NCBI GenBank assembly: GCA_963822705.1
Contig: CAWGIX010000012.1
Location: 310,001 to 374,000, forward strand
Length of the DNA: 64,000 bases
From: CAVRQM01 sp963822705
GTDB taxonomy: Bacteria > Pseudomonadota > Alphaproteobacteria > Acetobacterales > Acetobacteraceae
Reading direction: 5' to 3'
The notes below the pieces were generated by a model. It was not told the origin of the DNA. It saw only the letters and a list, made by a program, of their open reading frames with translations, and did no database searches. The translations under genes were made by a program, and so were the position numbers. This document shows, one piece after another, positions 20,095 through 29,023 of the stretch (positions within the stretch are counted from its first letter, which is position 1; the number at the start of each line of letters is the position of its first letter).

Positions 20095-20880
20095 GTGGCA
20101 AAAGACCGATCCGATCCTCGGGCGCGTCCTGCTGACCAACGACGACGGGATCGAGGCACCGGGCCTGCACGGTGCTGGAAGCAGTGGCGCCGGTCCCTCG
20201 CCCGCGAAATCTGGGTGGTCGCTCCCGAACACGACCAGAGCGGCACCTCCCACTCCATAAGCCTGCATTCGCCGCTTGCGGGTCAGTCCAAAAGGCGAGC
20301 GGCGGTTTGCGGTTTTGGGCACGCCGGGCGATTGCGTCGTCATGGGCGTCCGGCATCTCATCACGGGAGGCCCGCCCGACCTGATCCTGTCCGGCATCAA
20401 CCGCGGCGCGAATCTCGGCGTCGAAACGGTATTCTCGGGAACGGTGGGCGCGGCGATGACCGGCATGCTGCTCGGCATCCCCTCGATCGCGCTGAGCCAG
20501 GCGTTTCGTGACCGGGAGGCCGTTCCCTGGGATACCGCAAAAAGCCTGGCGCCCGACGTGATCCGCCGCCTGGTCCTGGGCGGCTGGAGCAAAGGCGCCT
20601 GCCTCAACGTGAATTTCCCCGACTGCCCGGCCGGAAAACGCCGGACCGCTGACCTTGACGCGGCAGGGTGTCGGTCTGCTCGACAGCATTGCCGTCGTGC
20701 CGCGCGTCGATCCACGCGGATTCTCGTATCATTGGCTCCAGCTTTTGCGGCGCTCCCGGCCGGAGGGCGCCGACACCGAGACGGCCGCCGTCGAGGCCGG
20801 CAACATCGCCGTGACGCCGCTGCGATTCGAGCGGACCGACGACGAGGCCTTTGCGGCAGATGGCGGGCCTGTTCGGCTAG
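20095..20880 (+). CDS. surE: SurE 5'-nucleotidase / phosphatase (heavily frame-disrupted)
   Basis: SurE family survival protein, a metal-dependent nucleoside monophosphatase, about 260 residues when frames are joined. The N-terminal signature VLLTNDDGIEAPGL starts near 20126. WVVAPEHDQSGTSHS, LGTPGDCVVMG, DLILSGINRGANLG and YSGTVGAAM-like FSGTVGAAM follow in different frames. The C-terminal RQMAGLFG ends at the TAG 20878-20880. At least five frame changes are needed: near 20100 (a run of A), 20160, 20190, 20278 (an extra T before GCGGG) and 20630, plus one near 20860. All catalytic motifs survive, so sequencing error is more likely than decay, but a pseudogene cannot be excluded. It sits inside a sugar operon rather than beside its usual partner pcm. 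Confidence 0.72.
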
Positions 20881-21016
20881 GCCAAGACTTGCCACGCGCA
20901 TTACGCAATCCGTTTCGCTCCCGTTGCTGCGCCAGCCGGTTGACAACATGAGCGCGACATTCAATAGCAATTGCCGGCGCCCGGCGGGGACAAGCCGCGG
21001 CTGCGGGGGAGCGTTC

Positions 21017-21997
21017 ATGGATGCGGGGGTGATGCAGCAGGCCGGGCGGCGGCTGCCGATGAGCTTCCCCGCAGGTCAGGCGGTGTGGATCACGCTTTCC
21101 GTGCTGCTCATCGGCGCGGTGATGTGCGTGATCTCGCCCGCCTTCCGCACCTACGACAACATTTTCAACGACGTCCGCAATTTTGGTTTTGTTGCCATCA
21201 TGGGCATGGGGCAGATGCTGGTGATCATCACCGGCGGCATCGACCTGTCCGTCGGCTCGGTGATGGGCTTGTCCGGGATCATCACCGGCCTCGTGCTGCA
21301 ATCGGGACAAAGCCTGTGGATCGGGATTGCGGCGGGTTTGGGCACCGCGCTGCTGTGCGGTTTCATCAACGGCGCGGCGGTCGCGTGGCTGAAAATTCCG
21401 CCGTTCGTGGTGACGCTTGCGATGTTGTCGATCGCGCGCAGCCAGGCATTGGTGCTGTCCAACAACCGGATGATCTACCAGTTCGGCCCAGGCCAAAAGC
21501 TGTTTTTCGCCATCGGCGGCGGCAAATTCCTGGGCATCCCATCCGTCGCCGTGGTGATGATCGTGCTGGCCCTGATCCTGGCCGCGTGCCTGGCCTACAC
21601 GTCGTGGGGCCGGCACGTCTATGCCGTGGGCGGCAACGAACAGGCGGCTCGGCTGACCGGCGTCGCGGTCGAGCGGATAAAAATTTCCGTCTACATGATC
21701 AGCAGCTTGACGGCCGGCATCGCCGCCGTGCTGATAATCGGCTGGCTGGGTTCCGTCACCAACGGGCTGGGCGTCGGCTATGAGTTGCAGGTGATCGCCA
21801 GCACGGTTATCGGCGGCGCGGATCTGGCGGGTGGTGCGGGAACGCCGTACGGAACCGTGATCGGCTCCGCCCTGATCGAGCTGGTCCGCAACGCGCTGCT
21901 GCTGGCCGGCGTCGATCCGTACTGGAGCGGCACGTTCACGGGCGTAGTCATCGCCTGTGCGGTGTTGCTGGAACGCTTGCGCCGCAATCGCGACTGA
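21017..21997 (+). CDS. Sugar ABC transporter permease (RbsC-like), without its own ATPase nearby
   Basis: 326 residues from ATG 21017 (an ATG at 20948 would add 23 residues with no conserved content). About ten hydrophobic segments. RbsC blocks are LVIITGGIDLSVGSVMGL near residue 70 and STVIGGADLAGGAGTPYGT near residue 265. It is very similar to the permease at 41968-42969. The next gene is its binding protein, but no ATPase follows. The ATPase of the importer at 44 kb is the best candidate partner because permease and binding protein of the two systems are close paralogues. Confidence 0.9.
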   Translation: MDAGVMQQAGRRLPMSFPAGQAVWITLSVLLIGAVMCVISPAFRTYDNIFNDVRNFGFVAIMGMGQMLVIITGGIDLSVGSVMGLSGIITGLVLQSGQSLWIGIAAGLGTALLCGFINGAAVAWLKIPPFVVTLAMLSIARSQALVLSNNRMIYQFGPGQKLFFAIGGGKFLGIPSVAVVMIVLALILAACLAYTSWGRHVYAVGGNEQAARLTGVAVERIKISVYMISSLTAGIAAVLIIGWLGSVTNGLGVGYELQVIASTVIGGADLAGGAGTPYGTVIGSALIELVRNALLLAGVDPYWSGTFTGVVIACAVLLERLRRNRD

Positions 21998-22041
21998 ACG
22001 ACCGTCCTTCCATTCGGAAGGATTTCTTGGGGAGGAAGAGA

Positions 22042-22996
22042 ATGAAGATCCGAACTGCACTCGCATTGGCGGCACTGGCCGGACTTGTCCAGCCGATGCA
22101 CGCGCAAGCAAAAGACAAGGTGTTTGCGTTGGTGCCGAAAGCGATGAACAACCCGTTCTTCGATCAGGCGCGCGACGGCTGCATGAAGGCAGCCAAGGAA
22201 ATCGGCGGCGTGGAATGCCTGTGGATCGGTCCGGCCGATGCCACCGAGCAGGAGCAGGTGCAGGTGGTGCAGGACCTGATCACGCGCAAAGTGGACGGCA
22301 TCGGCGTGTCGGCCGCCAATGCGCCGGCGATTGCCACCGTGCTGGCGCGCGCCAAGGAAGCCGGCATCCCCGTGATCACCTGGGACAGCGACCTGCTGCC
22401 GGCCGACAAGGGATTGCGCGCCACCTATATCGGCACGGTCAACGAACAGGTCGGCAAGGCGGTCGCCGAGCGGGCCATGGCGCTGAAGCCGAATGGCGGC
22501 ACGTATTGCATCCAGACCGGCGGACCCGCCGCGGCGAACATGAACGATCGCATCAAGGGCATGACGGAGACACTGCCCGCCGACAAGTGGAAGCAGGTGG
22601 CCGGACTGCCCGCTGTACAACAACGACGATTTCGCGCTGTCGCTGAGCCAGCTGACGGACCTGCTGGCGAAATACCCGAAGATCGACGCGGTGCTGGACG
22701 CCGGCGGCGCGCCCGAAATGGTGACGCAGGGCTATCGCGAGCTGATGGACAAGTACAAGGACCGGATGAAGGACCACAGCCTGGTCATGCTGTTCGTCGA
22801 AACCTTGCCGATGCAGATGGATTTGCTGAAGGAGGGGTTGAGCGACGGCCAGGTGGGCCAGCGGCCGTACGAGATGGGCTATCGTGCCATCTACGTGCTG
22901 AACGATCTGACCCAGGGAAAGAAAGTGCCTGACCCGATCACCATCGGCCTCGATGTATGCACGCCGGAGACCGCGGCGAACTGCAAGAAGCAGTAA
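22042..22996 (+). CDS. Periplasmic sugar-binding protein (RbsB family; frameshifted)
   Basis: About 317 residues. The signal peptide is MKIRTALALAALAGLVQPMH with cleavage near AQA. The mature type 1 binding fold includes ALVPKAMNNPFFDQARDGC. The ATG at 22042 follows GGGGAGGAAG, a strong ribosome-binding site. One extra base near 22612 shifts the frame: restored sequence reads GCPLYNNDDFALSLSQL, then DAGGAPEMVTQGYREL to the TAA at 22994-22996. It is paralogous to the binding protein at 43008 (both have VPKA, GCxxxAxxIG and LITRKVxGI blocks). It probably shares substrate class and ATPase with that system. Confidence 0.9.
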
Positions 22997-23019
22997 GATG
23001 GGTCGGTGATGAGGGTCGC

Positions 23020-24142
23020 GTGCCCACCACCTTGAAAGGCCCCGGCATCCTGATCGCCCAGTTCGCGGGCGATCAGGAGCCGTTCAACGCCTGGCCCTCG
23101 ATCTGCCGCTGGGCAGCCGGCCTCGGCTACAAGGGCATTCAGCTTCCCGCCGGCGATGGCCGCTTTTTCGACCTGGCCAAAGCGGCGGAGTCCAAAACCT
23201 ACTGCGACGAGGTTTCGGGCACGGGCCGGGAGCACGGTATCGAAATCACCGAACTGTCCACGCATCTGTTCGGCCAGCTTGTTGCGGTACACCCCGCGTT
23301 CGACGAGGCGTTCGACGTGTTTGCGCCGGAACCGCTGCGCGGGCGCCCGCAAGCACGGCAGGAATGGGCGGTGCGCCAGCTCGAGCTCGCAGCCCGCGCC
23401 TCGGCCAATCTTGGTCTGACCACGAGCGTTTCGTTTACCGGCGCGCTCGCCTGGCCTTTCGTGTATCCGTGGCCGCAGCGCCCGCCCGGGCTCATCGACG
23501 CGAGTTTCGCCGAGCTTGCGCGGCGGTGGCGGCCCATCCTGGACAAGTTCGACGCGGCGGGCGTGGATGTCGCCTACGAGCTGCATCCCGGCGAAGACGT
23601 TTTCGACGGCGCCACGTTCGAGCTGTTTCTGGACAGGCTGGAACAACATCCGCGCTGCACGATCAATCTACGACCCGTCCCACTTCCTGCTGCAGCAGCT
23701 CGACTATCTGGCCTTCATCGACCTGTACCACACGCGTATCCGCGCATTCCATGCGAAGGATGCCGAGTTCAACTCCGACGGGCGGCAGGGCGTGTATTCC
23801 GGCTTTCAGCCATGGCTGCAACGTGCCGGGCGGTTCCGTTCGCTGGGCGACGGCCAGATCGATTTTACCGGCATTTTCTCCAAGCTCGCGGGCTACGATT
23901 TTGCCGGCTGGGCAGTGCTGGAATGGGAATGCTGCCTGAAACATCCGGAGGACGGGGCGCGAGAGGGCGCCGAGTTTATCTCGCGGCACATCATCCGCGT
24001 GACCGACAAGGCTTTTGACGATTTTGCCGGCGGTGCATCCGACCCCGCGCGACTGCGCCGGATGCTCGGGTTGCGCGGCACGGATGCGGTTCCGGCCGAA
24101 GCTGCCCGCGAGACTTCGGGGTTCCAAATCGGTTCCAGCTGA
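23020..24142 (+). CDS. Xylose isomerase-like TIM-barrel protein (sugar phosphate isomerase/epimerase; frameshifted)
   Basis: About 374 residues of the AP-endonuclease 2/xylose isomerase-like family, which isomerises or epimerises sugars with a divalent metal. Candidate metal residues lie in VAYELHPGED, IYDPSHFLLQQ, RAFHAKDAEF and AVLEWECCLKHP. The frame changes near 23666, between HPRCTIN and YDPSHFLLQQ. GTG at 23020 is the first start in frame after the binding-protein stop and gives MPTTLKGPGILIAQF. As last gene of the run it likely converts the imported sugar or a keto intermediate. Reaction not assignable from sequence. Confidence 0.82.
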
Positions 24143-24266
24143 GCCGGCCCCAAGGCCCCAGGATATCCCGTGTCGGTAGCGCTCTGCCTTGGCCGGTACG
24201 CGAGCCACTCTGGCAACGTAGTCGGTCGAATAGATCGAGTGCTCCCTACAGCGCCGGACTTTTTTC

Positions 24267-24296
24267 TTGACAGCTATACTAACATCGACGTATGCT
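24267..24296 (+). promoter_or_regulatory. Sigma-70-type promoter (TTGACA-18-TATGCT)
   Basis: A perfect -35 hexamer TTGACA (24267-24272) and a -10-like TATGCT (24291-24296) are separated by 18 bp in a locally AT-rich patch, preceded by a run of five T. This is the best consensus promoter I found in the window. The expected start of transcription, about seven bases after the -10, coincides with the GTG at 24303 that opens the hypothetical gene. Confidence 0.6.
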
Positions 24297-24302
24297 CTGC
24301 CG

Positions 24303-25007
24303 GTGCCGCACATCTTCCCAAACACCCTGGCCGGACGGTTCGCCCGGATCGTCTGGCACCTGCACGGGTGGGCCGGGCTCCGACTGACGCAAAACCCGGC
24401 GCTGCGGCCGGTGCTGCTGCTGGCCCAGACCCGGCTGCAGCGGATGGCGTTCCGGTTCTCGGCCCTGGTGGAGAAATTCACCGCCGGCACTCTCAAACCG
24501 CCCCGCCCGGCCCGGCCTCGCCCGGCTCCGGCGCTTCTCCCCGATCCGCTCCACTCCGACCCGGCGCACGCCCCGCCGCTTGCGGCGAAGCCGCCCCGCC
24601 CACGGGAGGTACCCGCCGCGCCACATGAGCTGGCTGCGGGGGATGCTGGGGTGGGAAGCGGCCTATGGCAGCGAGCTGCAGTATCTGCTGAAGCTTCCCG
24701 AGACGCATGCGCTGATCCGGGCGGCGCCGCAGGTGGGCCGCCTGCTCCGGCCGCTGTGCCGGATGCTGGGAGTAGTCCCCGACCCGGCCATCCTGCCCCC
24801 GCCGCCGCCCCGGCCGCCCCGGGTCAGGCCGCTACCCCCCGCACCGGACCCCGCCGCACCGGTCCCCGAAAGAAACCGCTGCGAAAGCGTCCGCTCCGGA
24901 TGGAGCCGTATAAGCGCAAGCCGAAGTGGACCGAACCCGGCACGGAGTGGCGCAAGTGGCGCGGCATCTGGATGCTGGAGCCGATTCGAAAGCCGGCCCC
25001 TTCCTGA
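24303..25007 (+). CDS. Proline/arginine-rich hypothetical protein (two frame changes)
   Basis: About 235 residues, not assigned to a named family. An N-terminal amphipathic part (IFPNTLAGRFARIVWHLHG; RLQRMAFRFSALVEKF) leads into a Pro/Arg/Ala-rich linker. A conserved-looking domain, WEAAYGSELQYLLKLPETH to QVGRLLRPLCRMLGV, is read in the neighbouring frame between about 24600 and 24850. The basic tail (KKPLRKRPLRMEPYKRKPKW, then WMLEPIRKPAPS) returns to the first frame. I recall similar layouts in Acetobacteraceae hypothetical proteins but not a function. The GTG at 24303 sits at the predicted transcript start, so the mRNA may be leaderless. Confidence 0.55.
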   Translation: MPHIFPNTLAGRFARIVWHLHGWAGLRLTQNPALRPVLLLAQTRLQRMAFRFSALVEKFTAGTLKPPRPARPRPAPALLPDPLHSDPAHAPPLAAKPPRPREVPAAPHELAAGDAGVGSGLWQRAAVSAEASRDACADPGGAAGGPPAPAAVPDAGSSPRPGHPAPAAAPAAPGQAATPRTGPRRTGPRKKPLRKRPLRMEPYKRKPKWTEPGTEWRKWRGIWMLEPIRKPAPS

Positions 25008-25072
25008 GCTGGGAGACGCGTGCCTTATTTGTTGCTGTTTCGATATGTCTAGGCCCTCAGGGCGGTCGGAAG

Positions 25073-26072
25073 TCAAGACAGCCGCCGTTCCCGCGCGGCC
25101 GCTGCGGCGCCAAGCGCCACCAGAGCGAACACGGCAGCCCAGAACGCGGTTCGATGGCGGCTGGTAAACATTTCCCAGCTGCCGTTTCGAGCCCGCGCAT
25201 CGAACCGGCCGTGCGCGCCGAAATCGCCCGCCACCGGCTCGAACAGATTGCTCGGCGCGTCCCTTGCTCGCGGCTCGTCCATAAGCTGGCCGCTGTAGCC
25301 GGCCGTGGCCAGATAGCGGTCGATCAGTCCCGGCGCGACCCGGTTCGCCAAAAATCGCGCGCACCGTGGGGAAGCCGACCCAGATCTGGCGTCGCCGGTG
25401 CGTCGCCGCGAAATAGATCGCGCGCGCAGGGACTTCCGGCTGATAGATCGGGGGCACCGGCTGCGCCTGTTTTCCGGTCTTGTTCAGCGCCCATTCGAAC
25501 TGCGGCGTGTTCACCGCCGGGAGATCGACTTCCGTGAGATGCACGTCGAGCTTGTCGTGGATGATTTCTGAGCGCAGCGAATTGGTAAAGCCGCGGATGG
25601 CGAATTTCGCCCCGCAATAGGCGGCCTGCAGCGGCACCGAACGGTAGGCCAGCGCCGAGCCGACATTGACGATGGTGCCGCGGTTGCGCGTCCGCATCCG
25701 TTTTAGCGCCGCCATCGTCCCATACACCTGTCCCAGATAGGTCACCTCCGTGGCGCGCTTGAATTCCGCGGGCGTGATGTCCTTCACCGGCGCGAACACG
25801 GTGGCCATGGCGACATTCACCCAGACCTCGATCGGCCCAAGCTCCGCCTCGATCCTCGACGCCGCAGCCTCGACCGCCGCCGCATCGGCCACGTCGGTCG
25901 CCACCGCCACGGTGCGCACGCCGTAGCGCTGGCGCAGTTCTGCCGCCGCCGCGTCCAGCCGTTGCTGGTCGCGCGCCAGCAGTCCCACATCCCAGCCTCG
26001 GCGAGCGAATTCCTCCGCGGTGGCGCGCCCCACCCCCGCCCGCGCTCCGGTTATTGCAACAATTCTGCCCAT
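25073..26072 (-). CDS. Short-chain dehydrogenase/reductase with a C-terminal membrane anchor (frameshifted)
   Basis: About 333 residues. The Rossmann motif TGARAGVGRATA is at residues 7-18. The active site is Ser in NVGSALAYRS plus YCGAK (Y-x-x-x-K), so a classical SDR core. After the core the frame changes near 25345 (between FPTVRAIF and NRVAPGLID). The remainder ends in a hydrophobic segment, TAFWAAVFALVALGAAA, about 15 residues before the stop, suggesting a membrane tether. Start ATG 26072 has AGGA five bases upstream; the in-frame ATG at 26096 lacks one. Substrate unknown; this longer SDR type is often annotated only as oxidoreductase. Confidence 0.82.
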
Positions 26073-26266
26073 CATGATCCTCGTCTCACTGCTCATCGCC
26101 TGAACGGGAGCACCGAAACTCGGTGGCACCGAATGCCGCGAATGTATGGGGCTTCCACCAATCGTGATCGTCGGGCGGTCCAACGATAAGTCGAGAGACT
26201 GCGTTTAACAGCCAATCGTGCATCGCCCGAGTGGGCCAGGCACGCCCAGTTCCGGGGTAGCCATCC

Positions 26267-27416
26267 ATGGACCAGACCGCGGCCGGCTCGGCCCCGAAAG
26301 ACCGAGACATGGGATGCGTGCATCCCTGGGCGCCAATTCAGACGCTGAGCGCGTCAGCCTACACGATTCCCACCGACAAGCCCGAGGCCGACGGGACGAT
26401 GCACTGGACCTCTACCACCCTCGTCGTGGTCGAGGCGCAGGCCGCCGAGAAAAAGGGGCTTGGCTACACCTACACGGACGGCTCGATTGCCAAGCTGATC
26501 GGCGGCAAGCTGGCGGAGGCACTTCACGGGCGGGACGCCATGGACCCGCCCGGCGCATGGCGGACGATGCAGCGCGCGGTGCGCAACATGGGGCGCGAGG
26601 GACTCGCGGCCACCGCGATCTCAGCGGTGGACGTCGCCTTGTGGGATCTGAAAGCCAAGCTTCTCGACCTGCCGCTGGCACTTCTGCTCGGCCGCTACCG
26701 GGAAGCGGTGCCGATCTACGGCAGCGGCGGGTTCACCACCTACACCGACCAGGAACTGCGCGATCAGCTCGCCGGCTGGGTCGATCGCGACGGCTGCCGT
26801 TGGGTGAAGATGAAAGTCGGGACCCATCCGGAACGGGACCCGCACCGGGTCGCGGTGGCGAAGTCGGCCATCGGCGACGCACACGCTGTTCGTCGATGGC
26901 AATGGCGCCTACACCACAAAACAGGCGCTTCAGATCGCCGACGTGTTTGCGCGTGAAGCAGGCGTCGCCTGGTTCGAGGAGCCGGTGTCCTCCGACGACC
27001 TCGAAGGTCTGCAGCTCATGCGCCAGCGCGCGCCGGCCTGCATGGAGATCGCCGCCGGCGAGTACGGCTACACCACCGACTATTTCCGCCGCATGCTGAG
27101 TGCGGGAGCGGTGGACGTGCAGCAGGCCGACATCACGCGCTGCGGCGGGATCACCGCGTTCTTGCAGGTGGCTGCACTGTGCGAGGCGCATCACATCGAT
27201 CTATCCGGACATTGCGGCCCGTCCATCCATTTGCATGCCGCCTGCGCGGCACCAAGATTCCGTCACCTGGAATGGTTCCACGACCATGTGCGCATCGAGC
27301 ACATGCTGTTCGAAGGCGCGCCGATCCCACAGGATGGCGTCATCCGCCCCGATCTGTCGCGGCCCGGAATAGGACTCGAGTTCAAGCGCAACGATGCCGA
27401 GAAGTTTCGCAATTAG
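26267..27416 (+). CDS. Enolase-superfamily protein, mandelate racemase/muconate lactonizing type (frameshifted)
   Basis: About 383 residues after joining frames. The barrel carries the K-x-K pair in WVKMKVGTHPE and metal residues in VDGNGAYT, FEEPVSSDD and AAGEYGYTTD. A candidate His base lies in SGHCGPSIHLH. The K-x-K plus His arrangement is that of the mandelate racemase subgroup, which covers racemases and sugar acid dehydratases. The frame changes near 26880, between AIGDA and LFVDGNG. An alternative ATG lies at 26309. It partly overlaps the next gene, the membrane subunit of the dehydrogenase module, so it may supply or use that module's substrate. Confidence 0.85.
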
Positions 27417-28374
27417 GCGACCCGGATGGGGCGGGGCGCGTCTGCGGAGGCGCCGGCACGCGGCTTTGCGCCTGCAGCAGACGCTTGCGGGCATTCTGCA
27501 AAAGCTGTCGGAGATCGAGGCGTCGCTGCCGGCGAGAACCCAGATCGACGAACGGCCGACCGTCAAGGCGGCGCGGCGACTGAACCGGGCAGCCGGCACG
27601 CTGGCGCTGTCCGTGCTGCTGGACAGCGCGGTCGAACACTATCGCGGCTCGTTCAAAAACAAGGCGATGTTCACGCCGCTCGTCACCTCCGCCTTGGCGC
27701 TCGGCGTCAGCGCGCATGGTACCACCGACAAGCGGCCCGTTGCGCACGCCCTGCGTGACGCGACCTACGTCTTGGCCGCGCTGACCGGACTTATAGGCAC
27801 CGGCTTCCATGTGTACAACGTCACGAAACGGCCCGGCGGGTTCTCCTGGCAGAACGTGTTCTACGGCGCGCCGCTGGGGGCGCCGTTCGCAATCCTGCTC
27901 TCGGGCCTGCTCGGATATTATTCCGAGCGGGTGCGAGACAATCCGGCTGAACGGAGTCCAACGGTGTTCGACTTGCCCGCCGGCCGAGCGCTCGCGGCAC
28001 TGACCGGCGCCGGGCTGCTCGGCACCACGGGCGAAGCTGGACTGCTGCACTTCCGGGGAGCCTACCACAACCCTTTCATGTTCCTGCCCGTGACCGTCCC
28101 GCCCATCGCCGCGGGTCTGATGGCGGAGACGGCGCTTGGTCCCAAGGGACGCGACCGCTGGTTCACGCGGATTTGGATGCGGCTCACGGCCCTGCTCGGC
28201 TTTGTCGGCGTCGGGTTCCATGCTTTTGGCGTGCACCGGAACATGGGTGGCTGGCACAACTGGCGGCAGAACGTGCTGAACGGTCCACCTTTGCCTGCTC
28301 CTCCGAGTTTCACCGGCTTGGCACTGGCCGGCCTCGCGGCACTCGGTCTTCTCGAGGACCATCCCGATGCCTGA
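27394..28374 (+). CDS. Duplicated multi-span membrane protein with paired histidines, of unknown family; likely subunit of the adjacent flavin dehydrogenase
   Basis: 326 residues, no family recognised. After a basic, helical N-terminus (1-75) it has about six to eight hydrophobic segments and is built from two copies of a 137-residue unit. Copy 1 has H82 in EHYRGSFKNKAMFTPL and H139 in GTGFHVYNV. Copy 2 has H219 in LHFRGAYHNPFMFLP and H276 in GVGFHAFGV. The spacing is 57 residues in both. Each copy continues with a GG-(F/W), W-x-x-N-V, G-(A/P)-P-L block. Conserved His at fixed spacing in membrane helices could hold heme b, but no heme is proven. The stop overlaps the next start by eight bases. 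Start ATG 27394 overlaps the preceding gene by 23 bp. Confidence 0.7.
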   Translation: MPRSFAIRRPGWGGARLRRRRHAALRLQQTLAGILQKLSEIEASLPARTQIDERPTVKAARRLNRAAGTLALSVLLDSAVEHYRGSFKNKAMFTPLVTSALALGVSAHGTTDKRPVAHALRDATYVLAALTGLIGTGFHVYNVTKRPGGFSWQNVFYGAPLGAPFAILLSGLLGYYSERVRDNPAERSPTVFDLPAGRALAALTGAGLLGTTGEAGLLHFRGAYHNPFMFLPVTVPPIAAGLMAETALGPKGRDRWFTRIWMRLTALLGFVGVGFHAFGVHRNMGGWHNWRQNVLNGPPLPAPPSFTGLALAGLAALGLLEDHPDA

Positions 28375-29023
28375 CCGACACGAGCGCGGACCTTATCCCG
28401 GCTACGACGTACTTGCCAAGCGCAATACGCCGTCGTGGAACGAGCAGACGCGCCGGGTCATCGACAAGCGGCTCGCGGTGTCCCGCGACCCGCGGTTTTT
28501 CACTGCCGACGAGTTCGCCACCGTGACCGCGATCGCCGACCGGCTTGTGCCCCAACCCGGTGACAGGCCCCCGATTCCGGTCGCGGCATTGGTCGACGAC
28601 AAACTGCATTCCGGCCGATCCGACGGCTATCGCGAGGCCGGGATGCCGCGGGAACGCGAAGCATGGCAGCAAGGTCTGCGCGCGCTCGATGCCGAGGCGG
28701 GCCGCATCCATGGCGTGGCATTTCGCAAGCTCGAGGCGGCTGAACAGGATGCGCTTCTCAAAAAAATGGAGAGTGGCGAACTGCACGACGAGGCGTGGGG
28801 CAGCATGAAGCCAAAGACGTTTTTCAAGAAACGCATGGCGCATGACATCGTGCTTGCCTACTACGCGCACCCGACGGCGTGGAACGAGGTCGGATGGGGC
28901 GGCCCCGCGAGCCCGCGCGGCTATGTTCGGATGGATTTCGACGAGCGCGATCCGTGGGAACCCGCCGAGATGAAGAACGGCGAGGTGCAAGCGGCCGAAA
29001 GGAAGAACCGTCGTGTCGGGTGA
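28367..29023 (+). CDS. Gluconate 2-dehydrogenase subunit 3-like protein
   Basis: 218 residues resembling the small subunit of membrane-bound gluconate/sorbitol-type flavin dehydrogenases. The landmarks are FFTADEFATVTAIADRLVPQ, then VDDKL, RALDAEAGRIHGVAF, FFKKRMAHDIVLAYY and HPTAWNEVGWGGPASPRGY, all typical of that family. The usual Tat signal peptide that carries the complex to the periplasm is not visible; the protein begins MPDRHERGPYPGYDV. It overlaps both neighbours (8 and 11 bp), so the three genes are translated as a unit. Its role is to chaperone or stabilise the GMC subunit and couple it to the membrane partner. Confidence 0.88.
   Translation: MPDRHERGPYPGYDVLAKRNTPSWNEQTRRVIDKRLAVSRDPRFFTADEFATVTAIADRLVPQPGDRPPIPVAALVDDKLHSGRSDGYREAGMPREREAWQQGLRALDAEAGRIHGVAFRKLEAAEQDALLKKMESGELHDEAWGSMKPKTFFKKRMAHDIVLAYYAHPTAWNEVGWGGPASPRGYVRMDFDERDPWEPAEMKNGEVQAAERKNRRVG

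Noticed and set aside
24303..25007. LPETH in the hypothetical protein as a sortase-type LPXTG signal
   Set aside because: The fifth residue is His, not Gly, it is mid-protein with no following membrane helix, and the genome is clearly Gram-negative.
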